In this document: positions 25,502-35,003 of the stretch, in pieces
Position numbering within the stretch: the first letter of the stretch is position 1
How the letters are laid out: each line of letters begins with the position of its first letter
DNA from: Corynebacterium phocae
GTDB taxonomy: Bacteria > Actinomycetota > Actinomycetes > Mycobacteriales > Mycobacteriaceae
Length of the DNA: 64,000 nucleotides
Assembly (NCBI RefSeq): GCF_008693075.1
Contig: NZ_VXKJ01000030.1
Span: 62,001 to 126,000 of the forward strand
Direction: 5' to 3'
Position numbers and translations under genes: made by a program
Notes under the pieces: generated by a model
Seen by the model: only the letters and a program-made list of their open reading frames with translations
Databases searched by the model: none
What the model was told of the DNA's origin: nothing

Positions 25502-27559
25502 ATGCGGGTCATGTCCTCTACGCGCCTTCCCGCCGCCACGCCAGCCCCCTCTACCAGCAGCGCCGCGCGCGGTAGCACCGGAATTTTCATCGGCTTAGGC
25601 GTACTGGCGGGGTGTGTGGCTGCCTTCATCTCCTGGTTCTTCCTCCAAGACTCACTGGCCGCGCTGGGAATCCCAGACCCCGGGCGCCTCACAACGGTGG
25701 GCCTGCCGTTTATCCGCGCAGCCGCCTGGATGGCGGTAGCAGCCTGCGTGGGATCCTTTTTTGTCTCGGCGTTCCTGATTAGCCCTGGCGCGGGCGGGGA
25801 TGAACTCATAGGCGCCCCTCTCACCGTTGACGGGCATATCGCCGCCCGCGCCGGGGCCATATCCGCCCTGGCGGTAGCCCTGCTGGCGCTGGTGGAAATA
25901 CCGCTGGTCTTTTCAGATATCACCGGCAGCCCAGTCAGCGAGGTCCTCAGCCCGGAGCTGATGGCCGTAGCCTTTAACCAGATTGCCACCGCGAAGGCTT
26001 GGGCGGTGACGGCGCTGATGGCGCTGGCGGTGGGCATCGGCGGCTTAATCGCACGGAAGTGGGCCGCCCAACCGCTGCTGTTTTTGGGCGCGCTCACCCT
26101 GATTGTGCCCCTAGGAATGGAGGGGCACTCCGCGGCCGGCGGGGACCACGACTACGGGACAAACTCCTTCCTCATCCACCTCATTTTCATGGTCATCTGG
26201 GTAGGCGGCCTGCTGGGCCTGCTGGCGCACGCGCGGCGGCTGGGCCCGGACCTAACGCGGGCCGTGCGGCGCTATTCCCTGGTGGCGCTAGTAAGCGTGG
26301 TGGCAATGTCCATCTCTGGCGTCCTCAACGCCTCCCTGCGCCTAGAATTCAGCGACTGGCTGACCACCCGCTACGGCCTGATTATCGTGGCCAAGGTAGT
26401 GCTCACGCTGGTGCTGGCGCTGCTAGGATTTGCCCACCGCCAGCTGACCATTCCGCAGCTAGAGCGCCAACCCGGGCTGTTTAGGCGCGTGGCGCTGGTA
26501 GAGCTAGCCGTCATGGCCGCCACCGTGGGCGTAGCCGGCACCATGGGGCGCACCCCGCCGCCACCGCCGCGCGACCCCAACTTGAATGCCATGCAGCTGC
26601 TCCTGGGCTACGAGCTGGACGTGGCGCCCACCGCCTGGAACATCTGGACCATGTTCCGCTTTGACATCCTCTGGGGCACGCTGGGGCTGGTCCTGGCGGG
26701 GCTGTACGGCTACGCCCTCCACCGCGTGCGCCAGCGCGGGCTGTCCTGGCCGCTGGTGCGCACCGCCTGGTGGATGGCCGGGTCCTTGGGCCTTGTTGTG
26801 GTGATGTCCACCGGCATTGGCCTCTACATGCCGGCTTTGTACTCCATGCACATGCTGGGACATATGGTGCTATCCATGGTCATCCCGCTATTCCTGGTCC
26901 TGGGCGCGCCGCTCACACTTGCCATGGAGGCGTTCGCACCGGCGGATGAGCCCGGCATTCACGAATGGGCGGTGGCTATTACCAAGTCGCGCACCGTGGC
27001 GTTTATTACCCACCCGGTAGTCAACGTCACGCAGTTCGTATTCTTCTTCTACGCCATGTACATGTCCTACTCATTCTACGAATACGCCATCTCTGAGCAC
27101 GCCGGCCACGTGGTGATGAACTGCGTGTTCCTGGCCTCCGGGTACTTCTACTTCTGGGAACTAGTGGGCCCGGATCCGCTGCCTAACCGCCGGCCCACCG
27201 CCATCCGGCTGTTCTTGCTGTTTATCTCCATGCCCGTCCACCTCTACGCCGGGGTTTACCTCATGCAGCTAGGGCCCATCCTGGGGGAGGGTTTCTACTC
27301 CGCCCTGGGGCTGCCGTGGGCACCCGATTTACACGTGGACCAGAAAGTGGGCGGCGGCATAGCCTGGGGCTTTGGTCAGTTCCCGCTGGTCATTGTCTTC
27401 GGATACCTCTTTGTAGAGTGGCTGCGCGAAGACCGCTCCACCGCCCGCCGCATGGACGCCAAAGCGGACCTGGACGGGGACCAAGACCTGGAGGACTACA
27501 ACGCCATGCTGGCCGCGCTCAACGGTGAAGATGACAGCCGCCACTTTCGCGGAAGGTAG
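25502..27559 (+). CDS. CopD-CtaG fusion membrane protein (copper / cytochrome oxidase assembly)
   Basis: A polytopic membrane protein of 685 residues. The N-terminal half (to about 360) resembles CopD copper-resistance membrane domains (HLIFMVIWVGGLLGLL, SGVLNASLR). The C-terminal half is a caa3_CtaG domain (STGIGLYMPALYSMHMLGHM, NCVFLASGYFYFW, HLYAGVYLM) rich in His and Met. The known role of such proteins is copper delivery to cytochrome oxidase or copper transport; the fusion is common in actinobacteria. ATG 25502 has GGAGGG 7 bp upstream. It stands alone, and the intergenic DnaA-box repeat follows. Confidence 0.9.
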   Translation: MRVMSSTRLPAATPAPSTSSAARGSTGIFIGLGVLAGCVAAFISWFFLQDSLAALGIPDPGRLTTVGLPFIRAAAWMAVAACVGSFFVSAFLISPGAGGDELIGAPLTVDGHIAARAGAISALAVALLALVEIPLVFSDITGSPVSEVLSPELMAVAFNQIATAKAWAVTALMALAVGIGGLIARKWAAQPLLFLGALTLIVPLGMEGHSAAGGDHDYGTNSFLIHLIFMVIWVGGLLGLLAHARRLGPDLTRAVRRYSLVALVSVVAMSISGVLNASLRLEFSDWLTTRYGLIIVAKVVLTLVLALLGFAHRQLTIPQLERQPGLFRRVALVELAVMAATVGVAGTMGRTPPPPPRDPNLNAMQLLLGYELDVAPTAWNIWTMFRFDILWGTLGLVLAGLYGYALHRVRQRGLSWPLVRTAWWMAGSLGLVVVMSTGIGLYMPALYSMHMLGHMVLSMVIPLFLVLGAPLTLAMEAFAPADEPGIHEWAVAITKSRTVAFITHPVVNVTQFVFFFYAMYMSYSFYEYAISEHAGHVVMNCVFLASGYFYFWELVGPDPLPNRRPTAIRLFLLFISMPVHLYAGVYLMQLGPILGEGFYSALGLPWAPDLHVDQKVGGGIAWGFGQFPLVIVFGYLFVEWLREDRSTARRMDAKADLDGDQDLEDYNAMLAALNGEDDSRHFRGR

Positions 27560-27564
27560 CCAAA

Positions 27565-27646
27565 CCTGTGGATAACTAGCCCAGCGGGGCCGAAAAGCGG
27601 CTTGCAGCGCGCCAAACCCAGCCTTAAGGGCAAAGTTATCCACAGG
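27565..27646. promoter_or_regulatory. inverted pair of perfect DnaA boxes
   Basis: A 13-bp perfect inverted repeat (27565-27577 and 27634-27646). Each arm contains the consensus DnaA box TTATCCACA, on the minus strand at 27567-27575 and on the plus strand at 27636-27644. It fills the gap between the CopD-CtaG gene and the ssb paralogue. It may bind DnaA, for titration or for control of the ssb-like gene. A loop of 56 bases makes a simple terminator unlikely. Confidence 0.6.
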
Positions 27647-27749
27647 CCAGGTCTTAGCCCTTGGCAGGCGCTAATTCCTTGTGCATGATGAGTGCCAGTG
27701 GGGGAGTTCCCCATGTTAGGTACTAAAAATCTGTAAAGGAATTAAAAAT

Positions 27750-28403
27750 ATGTCACAACTACCGGTAACTATTGTTGGAAACCTGGCCGCGGACCCGCTG
27801 CTGCGGAAGCTGCCCGGGGGAAGTTTGAAAGGAAGCCTGCGGGTGGCGTCTTCGCGCCGCTGGGCCAAGACGGACGCTGAAGGCAACGTTGAATGGAATG
27901 AAACCGACCTGCTGTTCATTGATGTTGAGGCGTGGGGGGACCTGGCCGCGCACATGCGCCAGTCTTTAAAGAAAGGCATGCCAGTCATTGTGGTGGGTTC
28001 GCTCAACATCTCCCAGTACGAGGACAAAGAAGGCAAGAAGTGTTCCCGCACCGTGCTCCGCGCTACCTCGGTGGGGCTTGACCTTAACCGCTACATCATC
28101 GCCTCCCGGCGGATGGACCGTAACAATATCCCCGAAGGAATGGAGCTGCCCGCTGATAATGAGGTGGCCATTGATGAGGACTTCACGGGCGCGGAGAACG
28201 GGGAGGCCCCACACGGCGGGGACCAGGGCGCCGGGGGTGGTGCGGGCGCTGCTGAGGCGGCCGGAAAGGCAGACGACACCGCAACTGACACGGCGGCTGA
28301 CTCCCAGGCGGCGCGTGCTGACTCCCAGGCGGCGCGTGCCGAAACCCGCGCGGCGCGCAAAAAGCAGCCGGTAGCGGCAGGCCAGGGCGCACCGCCTTTC
28401 TAG
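27750..28403 (+). CDS. second single-stranded DNA-binding protein (SSB paralogue)
   Basis: A 217-residue protein. Residues 1-120 form an SSB-type OB fold (VTIVGNLAADPLLRKL, DLLFIDVEAWGDLAAHM, VVGSLNISQYEDKEG). The C-terminus is a low-complexity tail with DSQAARA repeats and ends GQGAPPF, recalling but not matching the acidic DIPF tip of housekeeping SSB. As I recall, its order with ettA, a thioesterase and an unknown gene is the same as in M. tuberculosis Rv2478c-Rv2474c. In mycobacteria the paralogue (SsbB type) is not the replicative SSB; that is assumed here as well. AAAGGA precedes the ATG. Confidence 0.85.
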   Translation: MSQLPVTIVGNLAADPLLRKLPGGSLKGSLRVASSRRWAKTDAEGNVEWNETDLLFIDVEAWGDLAAHMRQSLKKGMPVIVVGSLNISQYEDKEGKKCSRTVLRATSVGLDLNRYIIASRRMDRNNIPEGMELPADNEVAIDEDFTGAENGEAPHGGDQGAGGGAGAAEAAGKADDTATDTAADSQAARADSQAARAETRAARKKQPVAAGQGAPPF

Positions 28404-28416
28404 ATACTTATCTAGA
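28399..28416. promoter_or_regulatory. palindrome at the ssb-like/ettA junction
   Basis: TCTAGATA-CT-TATCTAGA, 8-bp arms with a 2-base centre, spanning the stop codon of the ssb-like gene and lying about 40 bp before the ettA -10. It is a candidate operator; the regulator is unknown. Confidence 0.45.
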
Positions 28417-28454
28417 TAAACGCCCCGCGGTGCGAGTCTGAGCTGTGAATCGGG

Positions 28455-28460
28455 TAGTCT
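28455..28460 (+). promoter_or_regulatory. probable -10 element of ettA
   Basis: TAGTCT fits the actinobacterial TANNNT -10 and lies 45 bp before ettA. The surrounding 12 bases GGGTAGTCTTTG are identical to those in the rplU promoter at 60677-60688. Confidence 0.45.
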
Positions 28461-28505
28461 TTGTGGTGATTTTAAATACCTAAAACAATCACGCAAAGGG
28501 GAATC

Positions 28506-30176
<1,671 letters not shown>

Positions 30177-30190
30177 TTAAGGAGCCTGTT

Positions 30191-30604
30191 GTGTCTGATA
30201 ACGTGCACTCAATGTTCGTGCCCATCAGGTGGTCCGACTTTGACCGCTACGGCCACCTGATGAACGCCAACTACATTGAGCTGGCCCAGGAAGCCCGCAT
30301 GCAGTTCGCGCGCGACCACATCTTCCCGGAATTCCCACTGTTTGCGGCCTACGTCCGCCACCTGGATATTGACTACTCCGCGCCGATTAAGCCGGAAGGT
30401 ATCCGCGAGTTGGAGATTGACACGTGGACCACCAAGGTGGGAAACACCTCTTTCACCACTCACCAGGAAATCCGCGCCCCGCGCGGCCCGGTGGCCTGTG
30501 AGGTCAACTGCGTGCAGGTAGCGGTGGACCTTGACTCCGGCATGCCGCGCTCACTCACCGAGCGGGAAAAAGAAATCCTCACCAGCATGCTGGTTGAGGA
30601 CTAG
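30191..30604 (+). CDS. acyl-CoA thioesterase, 4-hydroxybenzoyl-CoA thioesterase (hotdog) family
   Basis: A 137-residue hotdog-fold protein. The family segment RWSDFDRYGHLMNANYIELAQEAR includes the catalytic aspartate (Asp17) and the GHLMNANYIE helix. It would hydrolyse acyl-CoA thioesters; chain length is unknown. The start is GTG 30191 with GGAG seven bases before it. It is in one transcription unit with ettA and the next gene, as in the M. tuberculosis Rv2477c-Rv2475c-Rv2474c group. Confidence 0.88.
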   Translation: MSDNVHSMFVPIRWSDFDRYGHLMNANYIELAQEARMQFARDHIFPEFPLFAAYVRHLDIDYSAPIKPEGIRELEIDTWTTKVGNTSFTTHQEIRAPRGPVACEVNCVQVAVDLDSGMPRSLTEREKEILTSMLVED

Positions 30605-30613
30605 GACCCAAGG

Positions 30614-31237
30614 GTGAGTGAGACATTCCAGCTCTCCGCCGGAGCCACGGGCCTACAGGCCTTGCTCTCGCGCACGGTGGGCCTAGACGCCCAAGCGGTT
30701 GCCCGCCTGCGGCAGCACGACCAGGGCACGGTGGAAGTCTTTGTGACCACGCCGTTTGAGGTCGTGGCCGCGCGCCGGGTGGGCGGAACCGTCAGCCGCG
30801 ATGGCGCCGTGGTGTCTGCGGCGGCCCTGCTGGAAGCCGTGGCCGCTGGCCGGGAGTTTTCCGGGCCCGCCATGGACTTCTCCTGGCCGGGCGCGTTGCC
30901 CCCGGCTTCCGGGTTTACCCTCCTAGACCAGCTTCCGGTCACGGTGGTTCGCGAACTTTCCGATGCCGGGCAATCCCTGGCACGGCAGTTCTCCGGCCCG
31001 GCCGGCCCTCCCAAGTCTTTGATGGAGCAAAAGGTGCTCACGGTTGCCGGCGGCGGCCAGGAGGTAGACATTCCCATGCGGATGATCTTCGCCTGCACCA
31101 GCCTGGGTTTAATCCCCGGGTTCGCGGCGCCTCTGGATATCCCGCGCCATTTGCGGGTTTCCGCGCTTGGCCGGTGGGTGCGCGTGGACGCGCCCTATGG
31201 GAGTGTTTATCACTCCACGCGGCTGTCTTTGTTCTAA
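30614..31237 (+). CDS. conserved actinobacterial protein of unknown function (Rv2474c position)
   Basis: A 207-residue soluble protein with no recognised domain, signal peptide or membrane segment. It is rich in Val, Ala and Gly, with a possible beta structure in the first half and the C-terminal LRVSALGRWVRVDAPYGSVYH. The start is GTG 30614, 9 bp after the thioesterase stop. Its constant place after ettA and the thioesterase in corynebacteria and, as far as I recall, mycobacteria suggests a shared job, but nothing in the sequence names it. It ends 32 bp before the convergent chrA. Confidence 0.75.
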   Translation: MSETFQLSAGATGLQALLSRTVGLDAQAVARLRQHDQGTVEVFVTTPFEVVAARRVGGTVSRDGAVVSAAALLEAVAAGREFSGPAMDFSWPGALPPASGFTLLDQLPVTVVRELSDAGQSLARQFSGPAGPPKSLMEQKVLTVAGGGQEVDIPMRMIFACTSLGLIPGFAAPLDIPRHLRVSALGRWVRVDAPYGSVYHSTRLSLF

Positions 31238-31269
31238 GGCAGCGCCGGCGTTTAGAGCAGCCCCGGCGT

Positions 31270-32400
31270 TTAGAGCAGCGCCAGTCCCAAGGCCGCCGCG
31301 CCCAGCGCCACGGTCCACGGGGGAGCCTTGAACACCAGCGCCGCGAACGCACCCACCGCGATGGCGGTCTGACCCGCACCGGTAACGCCGTGGGTGATAA
31401 TGGGGTCCCACAGCGCATGGGCCAGCAGCCCTACTACTGCGGCGTTCACGCCAGCGAAGGCACCGCGCACGCGCGGATTGGCGCGAAAGATTCCCCAAAA
31501 GTACAGCCCCGCCAGCGTGAGCAGCGCGCCCGGCAGGAAGATACACAGCGTGCCCAGCACCGCGCCGCCGATACCGCCGTCCACCGCGCCCACGTACGTA
31601 GCGAAGGTAAACAGCGGGCCCGGCATGGCCTGCGCCAGGGAGTACCCGGAGAGGAAATCAGCCTGGCTGACCCAGCCGCTGGCCACGAATTTCTCCTCCA
31701 ACAGCGGGAGGACAACATGCCCGCCTCCAAAAACCAGCGCCCCCGATTCATAGAAGGCGCTGGCGCGTTCGAATACCCTCACCCCGCTGAGGGCAGCTAG
31801 CCGGAGGACCACCAGGAGCCCGAAGAATAGAATGGCGCTTCCCCAGCCCAGCGCAGGGGGTACGGTGCGCAGCGGGGGAGCCTGCGCCAGTGTCCCGGTG
31901 GGGCGCAGGAGTAGTGCGCCGGCCGCGGCGGCAAGGAGTATCGGCAGCAGTTGCGGCAACCAGAACAGCGAAGCGAACGTTGCCACGGCAAAAGCAGCCG
32001 TCACCGGACCGGTGATGAGCTTGTGCGCCATCCCCACAACGGCGTGGGCCACAACACCTGCGGCGGCGGCCAGGAGGCCGTGCACCCAACCAGCGTCAGC
32101 CAGCGTTCCGAGACTGAGCCCAAATACCCCCATTATGAGGGCAGAAGGTGCGGTAAACCATAGCCACGAGTACGCCATACCGGTTAACCCCGCCCGGTCA
32201 TAGCCAATGGCCATGCCCACCTTGGAGCTACCCGGGCCGGGCGTGAATTGGGCGAGTGACACCAGGTCCGCGTAGGTATTATCGGTCATCCACCTGCGGC
32301 GTTGCACCACCTCGGTCCGGAAATAACTGAGGTGGGCGGCGGGGCCACCGAAGGAGGTCCACCCCAGGGGGCCAAACGCGCGGCGAATTTCTGCAAGCAT
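31270..32400 (-). CDS. chrA: chromate-transporter family (ChrA) protein
   Basis: A 376-residue membrane protein made of two homologous CHR halves. The first has WTSFGGPAAHLSYFRTEVV, TPGPGSSKVGMAIGY; the second has GALVFGGGHVVLPLLEEKFV and SLAQAMPGPLFTFATYVG. The long form with two domains is the type known to export chromate. ATG 32400 is used; ATG 32412 is four codons earlier and equally possible, and neither has a clear ribosome site. Expression is divergent from ald, about 80 bp away. A chromate or other oxyanion substrate is by family only. Confidence 0.88.
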   Translation of the reverse strand: MLAEIRRAFGPLGWTSFGGPAAHLSYFRTEVVQRRRWMTDNTYADLVSLAQFTPGPGSSKVGMAIGYDRAGLTGMAYSWLWFTAPSALIMGVFGLSLGTLADAGWVHGLLAAAAGVVAHAVVGMAHKLITGPVTAAFAVATFASLFWLPQLLPILLAAAAGALLLRPTGTLAQAPPLRTVPPALGWGSAILFFGLLVVLRLAALSGVRVFERASAFYESGALVFGGGHVVLPLLEEKFVASGWVSQADFLSGYSLAQAMPGPLFTFATYVGAVDGGIGGAVLGTLCIFLPGALLTLAGLYFWGIFRANPRVRGAFAGVNAAVVGLLAHALWDPIITHGVTGAGQTAIAVGAFAALVFKAPPWTVALGAAALGLALL

Positions 32401-32482
32401 GTTTTTACACATTAGCCGTGCCGGGGCCTTATGTCCTGTGGCAAACTTGGTGCAAACAACTACGACTCTAGGAGGATTTGGA

Positions 32483-33565
32483 ATGCGAATCGGAATACCA
32501 GCAGAGGTAATGAACAACGAAAATCGTGTCTCGCTGACCCCACAGGGGGCCGCACTGCTGGTGCGCGACGGCCACGAGGTCCTGGTCCAGAAGGGGGCCG
32601 GCCAGGGTGCCGGTTTTGCCGATGACAAGTATGCGCAGGCCGGTGCCACCCTGGTGGACTCCGCGGCCCAGGCGTGGGGTGCCGAGTTGGTCATCAAGGT
32701 CAAGGAGCCACAGCAGGCGGAGTACCAGTTCCTGCGCGAAGACCTGATTCTATTCACCTACCTGCACCTGGCAGCAGATGCCGCGCTGACTAAGGAGCTC
32801 ATCTCCTCTGGAACCACCGCCATTGCCTATGAGACGGTGACCGACGCGCGCGGCACGCTTCCGCTGCTCACCCCCATGTCGCAGGTGGCCGGGCGTCTGG
32901 CAGTGCTGGAAGGAGCGCACCACATGATGAGCGTCAACGGCGGCAGCGGCAAGCTGCTGTCTGGTGTGCCCGGAACTCATCCGGCTCGAGTTGTGGTGCT
33001 GGGCGGCGGCCAGGTGGGCGCGTCTGCGGTGGCTATGGCTCACGGTTTGCGCGGTGAGGTCACGGTCTTGGACCTGGATTCGGCCGTGTTGCAGCGCTTC
33101 GACGACATCTACCATGGCGGCGTGCGCACCATCATCTCTGACCCACTGTCCATTGAAGAGGAACTCCTGGAGGCCGACCTGGTTATTGGCGCTGTTCTGG
33201 TCCCCGGGGCCGCCGCACCGAAGCTGGTTAAAGAGGACCTGGTCAAAAGGCTCAAGCCCGGGACGGTGCTGGTGGACGTTGCTATTGACCAGGGCGGGTG
33301 CTTTGAGAACTCCCGCAAGACCAGCCATGATAACCCCACCTTTGAGGTCCACGACACCCTGTTTTACTGTGTAGCCAACATGCCGGGTGCGGTGGCCAAT
33401 ACCTCAACTCGCGCGCTAAGTTCTGCTACGTTGCCCTACGCCCGGGCCATTGCTAACGGCACGCTGGAGGAAGCTTTTGCACGGTTCCCCGGTCTTGAGC
33501 CTGGCCTTATGACTCGCGGCGGGGAGCTTCTCAGCGAGCCGGTGCGCGCGGCCCACGGCTTGTAG
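32483..33565 (+). CDS. ald: alanine dehydrogenase
   Basis: NAD-dependent interconversion of L-alanine and pyruvate plus ammonia. The 360-residue protein starts at ATG 32483, where GGAGG lies 7 bp upstream (the frame is open further left without a ribosome site). MRIGIPAEVMNNENRVSLTP and the lysine of VIKVKEPQ are catalytic-domain marks; VVLGGGQVG is the NAD-binding loop; YCVANMPGAVANTSTRAL is the usual C-terminal signature. With the alanine symporter in the same region it may serve alanine catabolism, but they are not linked in one operon. Confidence 0.94.
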   Translation: MRIGIPAEVMNNENRVSLTPQGAALLVRDGHEVLVQKGAGQGAGFADDKYAQAGATLVDSAAQAWGAELVIKVKEPQQAEYQFLREDLILFTYLHLAADAALTKELISSGTTAIAYETVTDARGTLPLLTPMSQVAGRLAVLEGAHHMMSVNGGSGKLLSGVPGTHPARVVVLGGGQVGASAVAMAHGLRGEVTVLDLDSAVLQRFDDIYHGGVRTIISDPLSIEEELLEADLVIGAVLVPGAAAPKLVKEDLVKRLKPGTVLVDVAIDQGGCFENSRKTSHDNPTFEVHDTLFYCVANMPGAVANTSTRALSSATLPYARAIANGTLEEAFARFPGLEPGLMTRGGELLSEPVRAAHGL

Positions 33566-33678
33566 GAAACCCGAACTTCGGGGGCGGGCGGTCTTCGGGC
33601 CGGTGCCAACTGGAGTGCCCCGGTCGTTGGCCACCCCGCGCGGGGCGGCTGCGGGCATGGCGAAGGCGCGCCGCTGCC

Positions 33679-33698
33679 GCCTTGGTGGGGACCAAGGC
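33679..33698. other. hairpin in the ald-HNH convergent gap
   Basis: GCCTTGGT / ACCAAGGC, 8-bp perfect stem with a GGGG loop, about 115 bp past ald. There is no T-run. The 280-bp gap otherwise holds only the 27-bp repeats and GC-rich sequence. Confidence 0.4.
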
Positions 33699-33770
33699 TG
33701 CGGGCGCTGCTGGAATTTCGGCTTTCGCCGGGGTCTAACGGGCGGTGCCCACCGGCCGGGTCTCAGTAAG

Positions 33771-33845
33771 CTGTGCCGGCCAACCGGGTTTGGTGGGCTG
33801 TGCCGGCCAACTGGGTTTGGTGGGCTGTGCCGGCCAACCGGGTTC
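33771..33845 (-). repeat. 27-bp tandem repeats just past the HNH gene stop
   Basis: Two full and one partial copy of a 27-bp unit beginning CTGTGCCGGCC (33771, 33798, 33825) with one base difference (C/T). Because 27 is a multiple of three and the unit is in frame with the HNH gene, the minus strand reads PGWPAQPTK repeats without a stop until TAG at 33735-33737, ending in RPVGTAR, nearly the same as the HNH gene's own C-terminus QPVGTAC. Confidence 0.85.
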
Positions 33846-34859
33846 CTAGCAGGCGGTGCCCACCGGCTGGGGCTTGCCGCCGTCGGGCGGAATCCATCCC
33901 AGCTTCCCGTTGACCCGCACGGCCCTGCCGTGCCCGGGTTTCCCGTTTTGCGAGTTGCAATACTGGCACAGCCACGCCAAGTTGCGCGAGTTCGTCCACC
34001 CGCCGTTGCGCCATTCCTTGATGTGGTGCAGCTGGCATTCATCGGCAGGCCGGCGGCAGCCGGGGTTGACGCAGGTGGTGGACTCAGCCGTGGCCATCAC
34101 TCGCTGCGCGTAGTTGCCAAACCTGCTCTCCCGGAACAGCTGCAGCGGGCCTTGGTTATCAAAGACCGCCACGAAGCCCTTCTCGGCGCAGTAACGCTCC
34201 AAGAGCCCGGCGATGTCAACTTCAGCACCGTTGCCGCAGCGAACCTTGGCGTCTACGTCCGCGCCGGACAGTCCCGCCAGGAGGTCATCCAAGTGGATTA
34301 CGCCGAGGGTGTTGATTCCAAAGCCCCCGCCGCCGCTTTTAACATTGTCGATGAATTTGGCTACCTGTTGCGCGCCGTCCAGGTCCTGCGCAGTGTTTTC
34401 TGCGATGAAGGTCCGCATGTCTTCAATCTGGGCGGCGGTGCCCGTTAGTTTCAGCGTGGACTTCCCGCACGCGTGCCGGCTGACCGAGATACCTGACTCC
34501 ACGTCTTTTGGGGCCACATGTTGGTCCACGAATTCCTGCGCCGTGCGTTTCAATTGGCGCGCCGGCACGGAGGTGAGTAACACCCGCAGCTCCCACTGCA
34601 ACTTCCGCGATGGCAGACGCTTGGCGTAAGTCTCGATCAGCTTTAGCTCAGCAAAGGTGTGATGGTTGTTGCTGGCCAGCGCCTGTTGGACGCTATATGA
34701 CGTGGAGCTGCAGTAGACGTCACAGAGGTGGAGGATAGTTTTTGCTTCAGCATAGGGGACTTGGAAGTCCAGGAGGTCGCTCAGCGTGAGCCCGCGGGCG
34801 TCGTAGATAAACGACATCCCGTCGCGCTGAGCGCCGAAAGCTTGCTGTATAAGGTTCAT
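33846..34859 (-). CDS. HNH endonuclease-domain protein (DUF222-like)
   Basis: 337 residues from ATG 34859. The N-terminal two thirds are helical with an actinobacterial DUF222-like pattern (RLPSRKLQWELRVLLTSVPARQLKRTAQEFVD). The C-terminal HNH fold has CVNPGCRRPADECQLHHI and NLAWLCQYCNSQNGK, providing zinc cysteines and the catalytic His. Such genes are multicopy in corynebacteria and their role is unsettled (mobile-element remnants or defence). The frame continues for 36 more codons of 27-bp repeats after the TAG stop, so the stop may be a recent truncation. Confidence 0.85.
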   Translation of the reverse strand: MNLIQQAFGAQRDGMSFIYDARGLTLSDLLDFQVPYAEAKTILHLCDVYCSSTSYSVQQALASNNHHTFAELKLIETYAKRLPSRKLQWELRVLLTSVPARQLKRTAQEFVDQHVAPKDVESGISVSRHACGKSTLKLTGTAAQIEDMRTFIAENTAQDLDGAQQVAKFIDNVKSGGGGFGINTLGVIHLDDLLAGLSGADVDAKVRCGNGAEVDIAGLLERYCAEKGFVAVFDNQGPLQLFRESRFGNYAQRVMATAESTTCVNPGCRRPADECQLHHIKEWRNGGWTNSRNLAWLCQYCNSQNGKPGHGRAVRVNGKLGWIPPDGGKPQPVGTAC

Positions 34860-35003
34860 GCCACGCAGAGTAAACACCCGAACATATTTTCGCAAGGGGG
34901 TAAACGCCGGCAATGCAGGAACACTGGCCGGCCCTTCCGGGGCGACCAGTGTAAATTTATATTCGAACGCGTATTCGCAACGGGGCGGCGGGGGTAATTC
35001 CGC

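Noticed and set aside
27565..27646. Origin of replication
   Set aside because: Only two DnaA boxes, no AT-rich unwinding region and no dnaA/dnaN genes nearby.
32413..32757. Longer N-terminus for chrA
   Set aside because: It would cover the ald start and promoter in antisense; the CHR domain starts right after ATG 32400.
33416..34042. Separate minus-strand gene over the 27-bp repeats
   Set aside because: It overlaps the ends of ald and the HNH gene, has no ribosome site, and its content is low-complexity shadow of the repeats.
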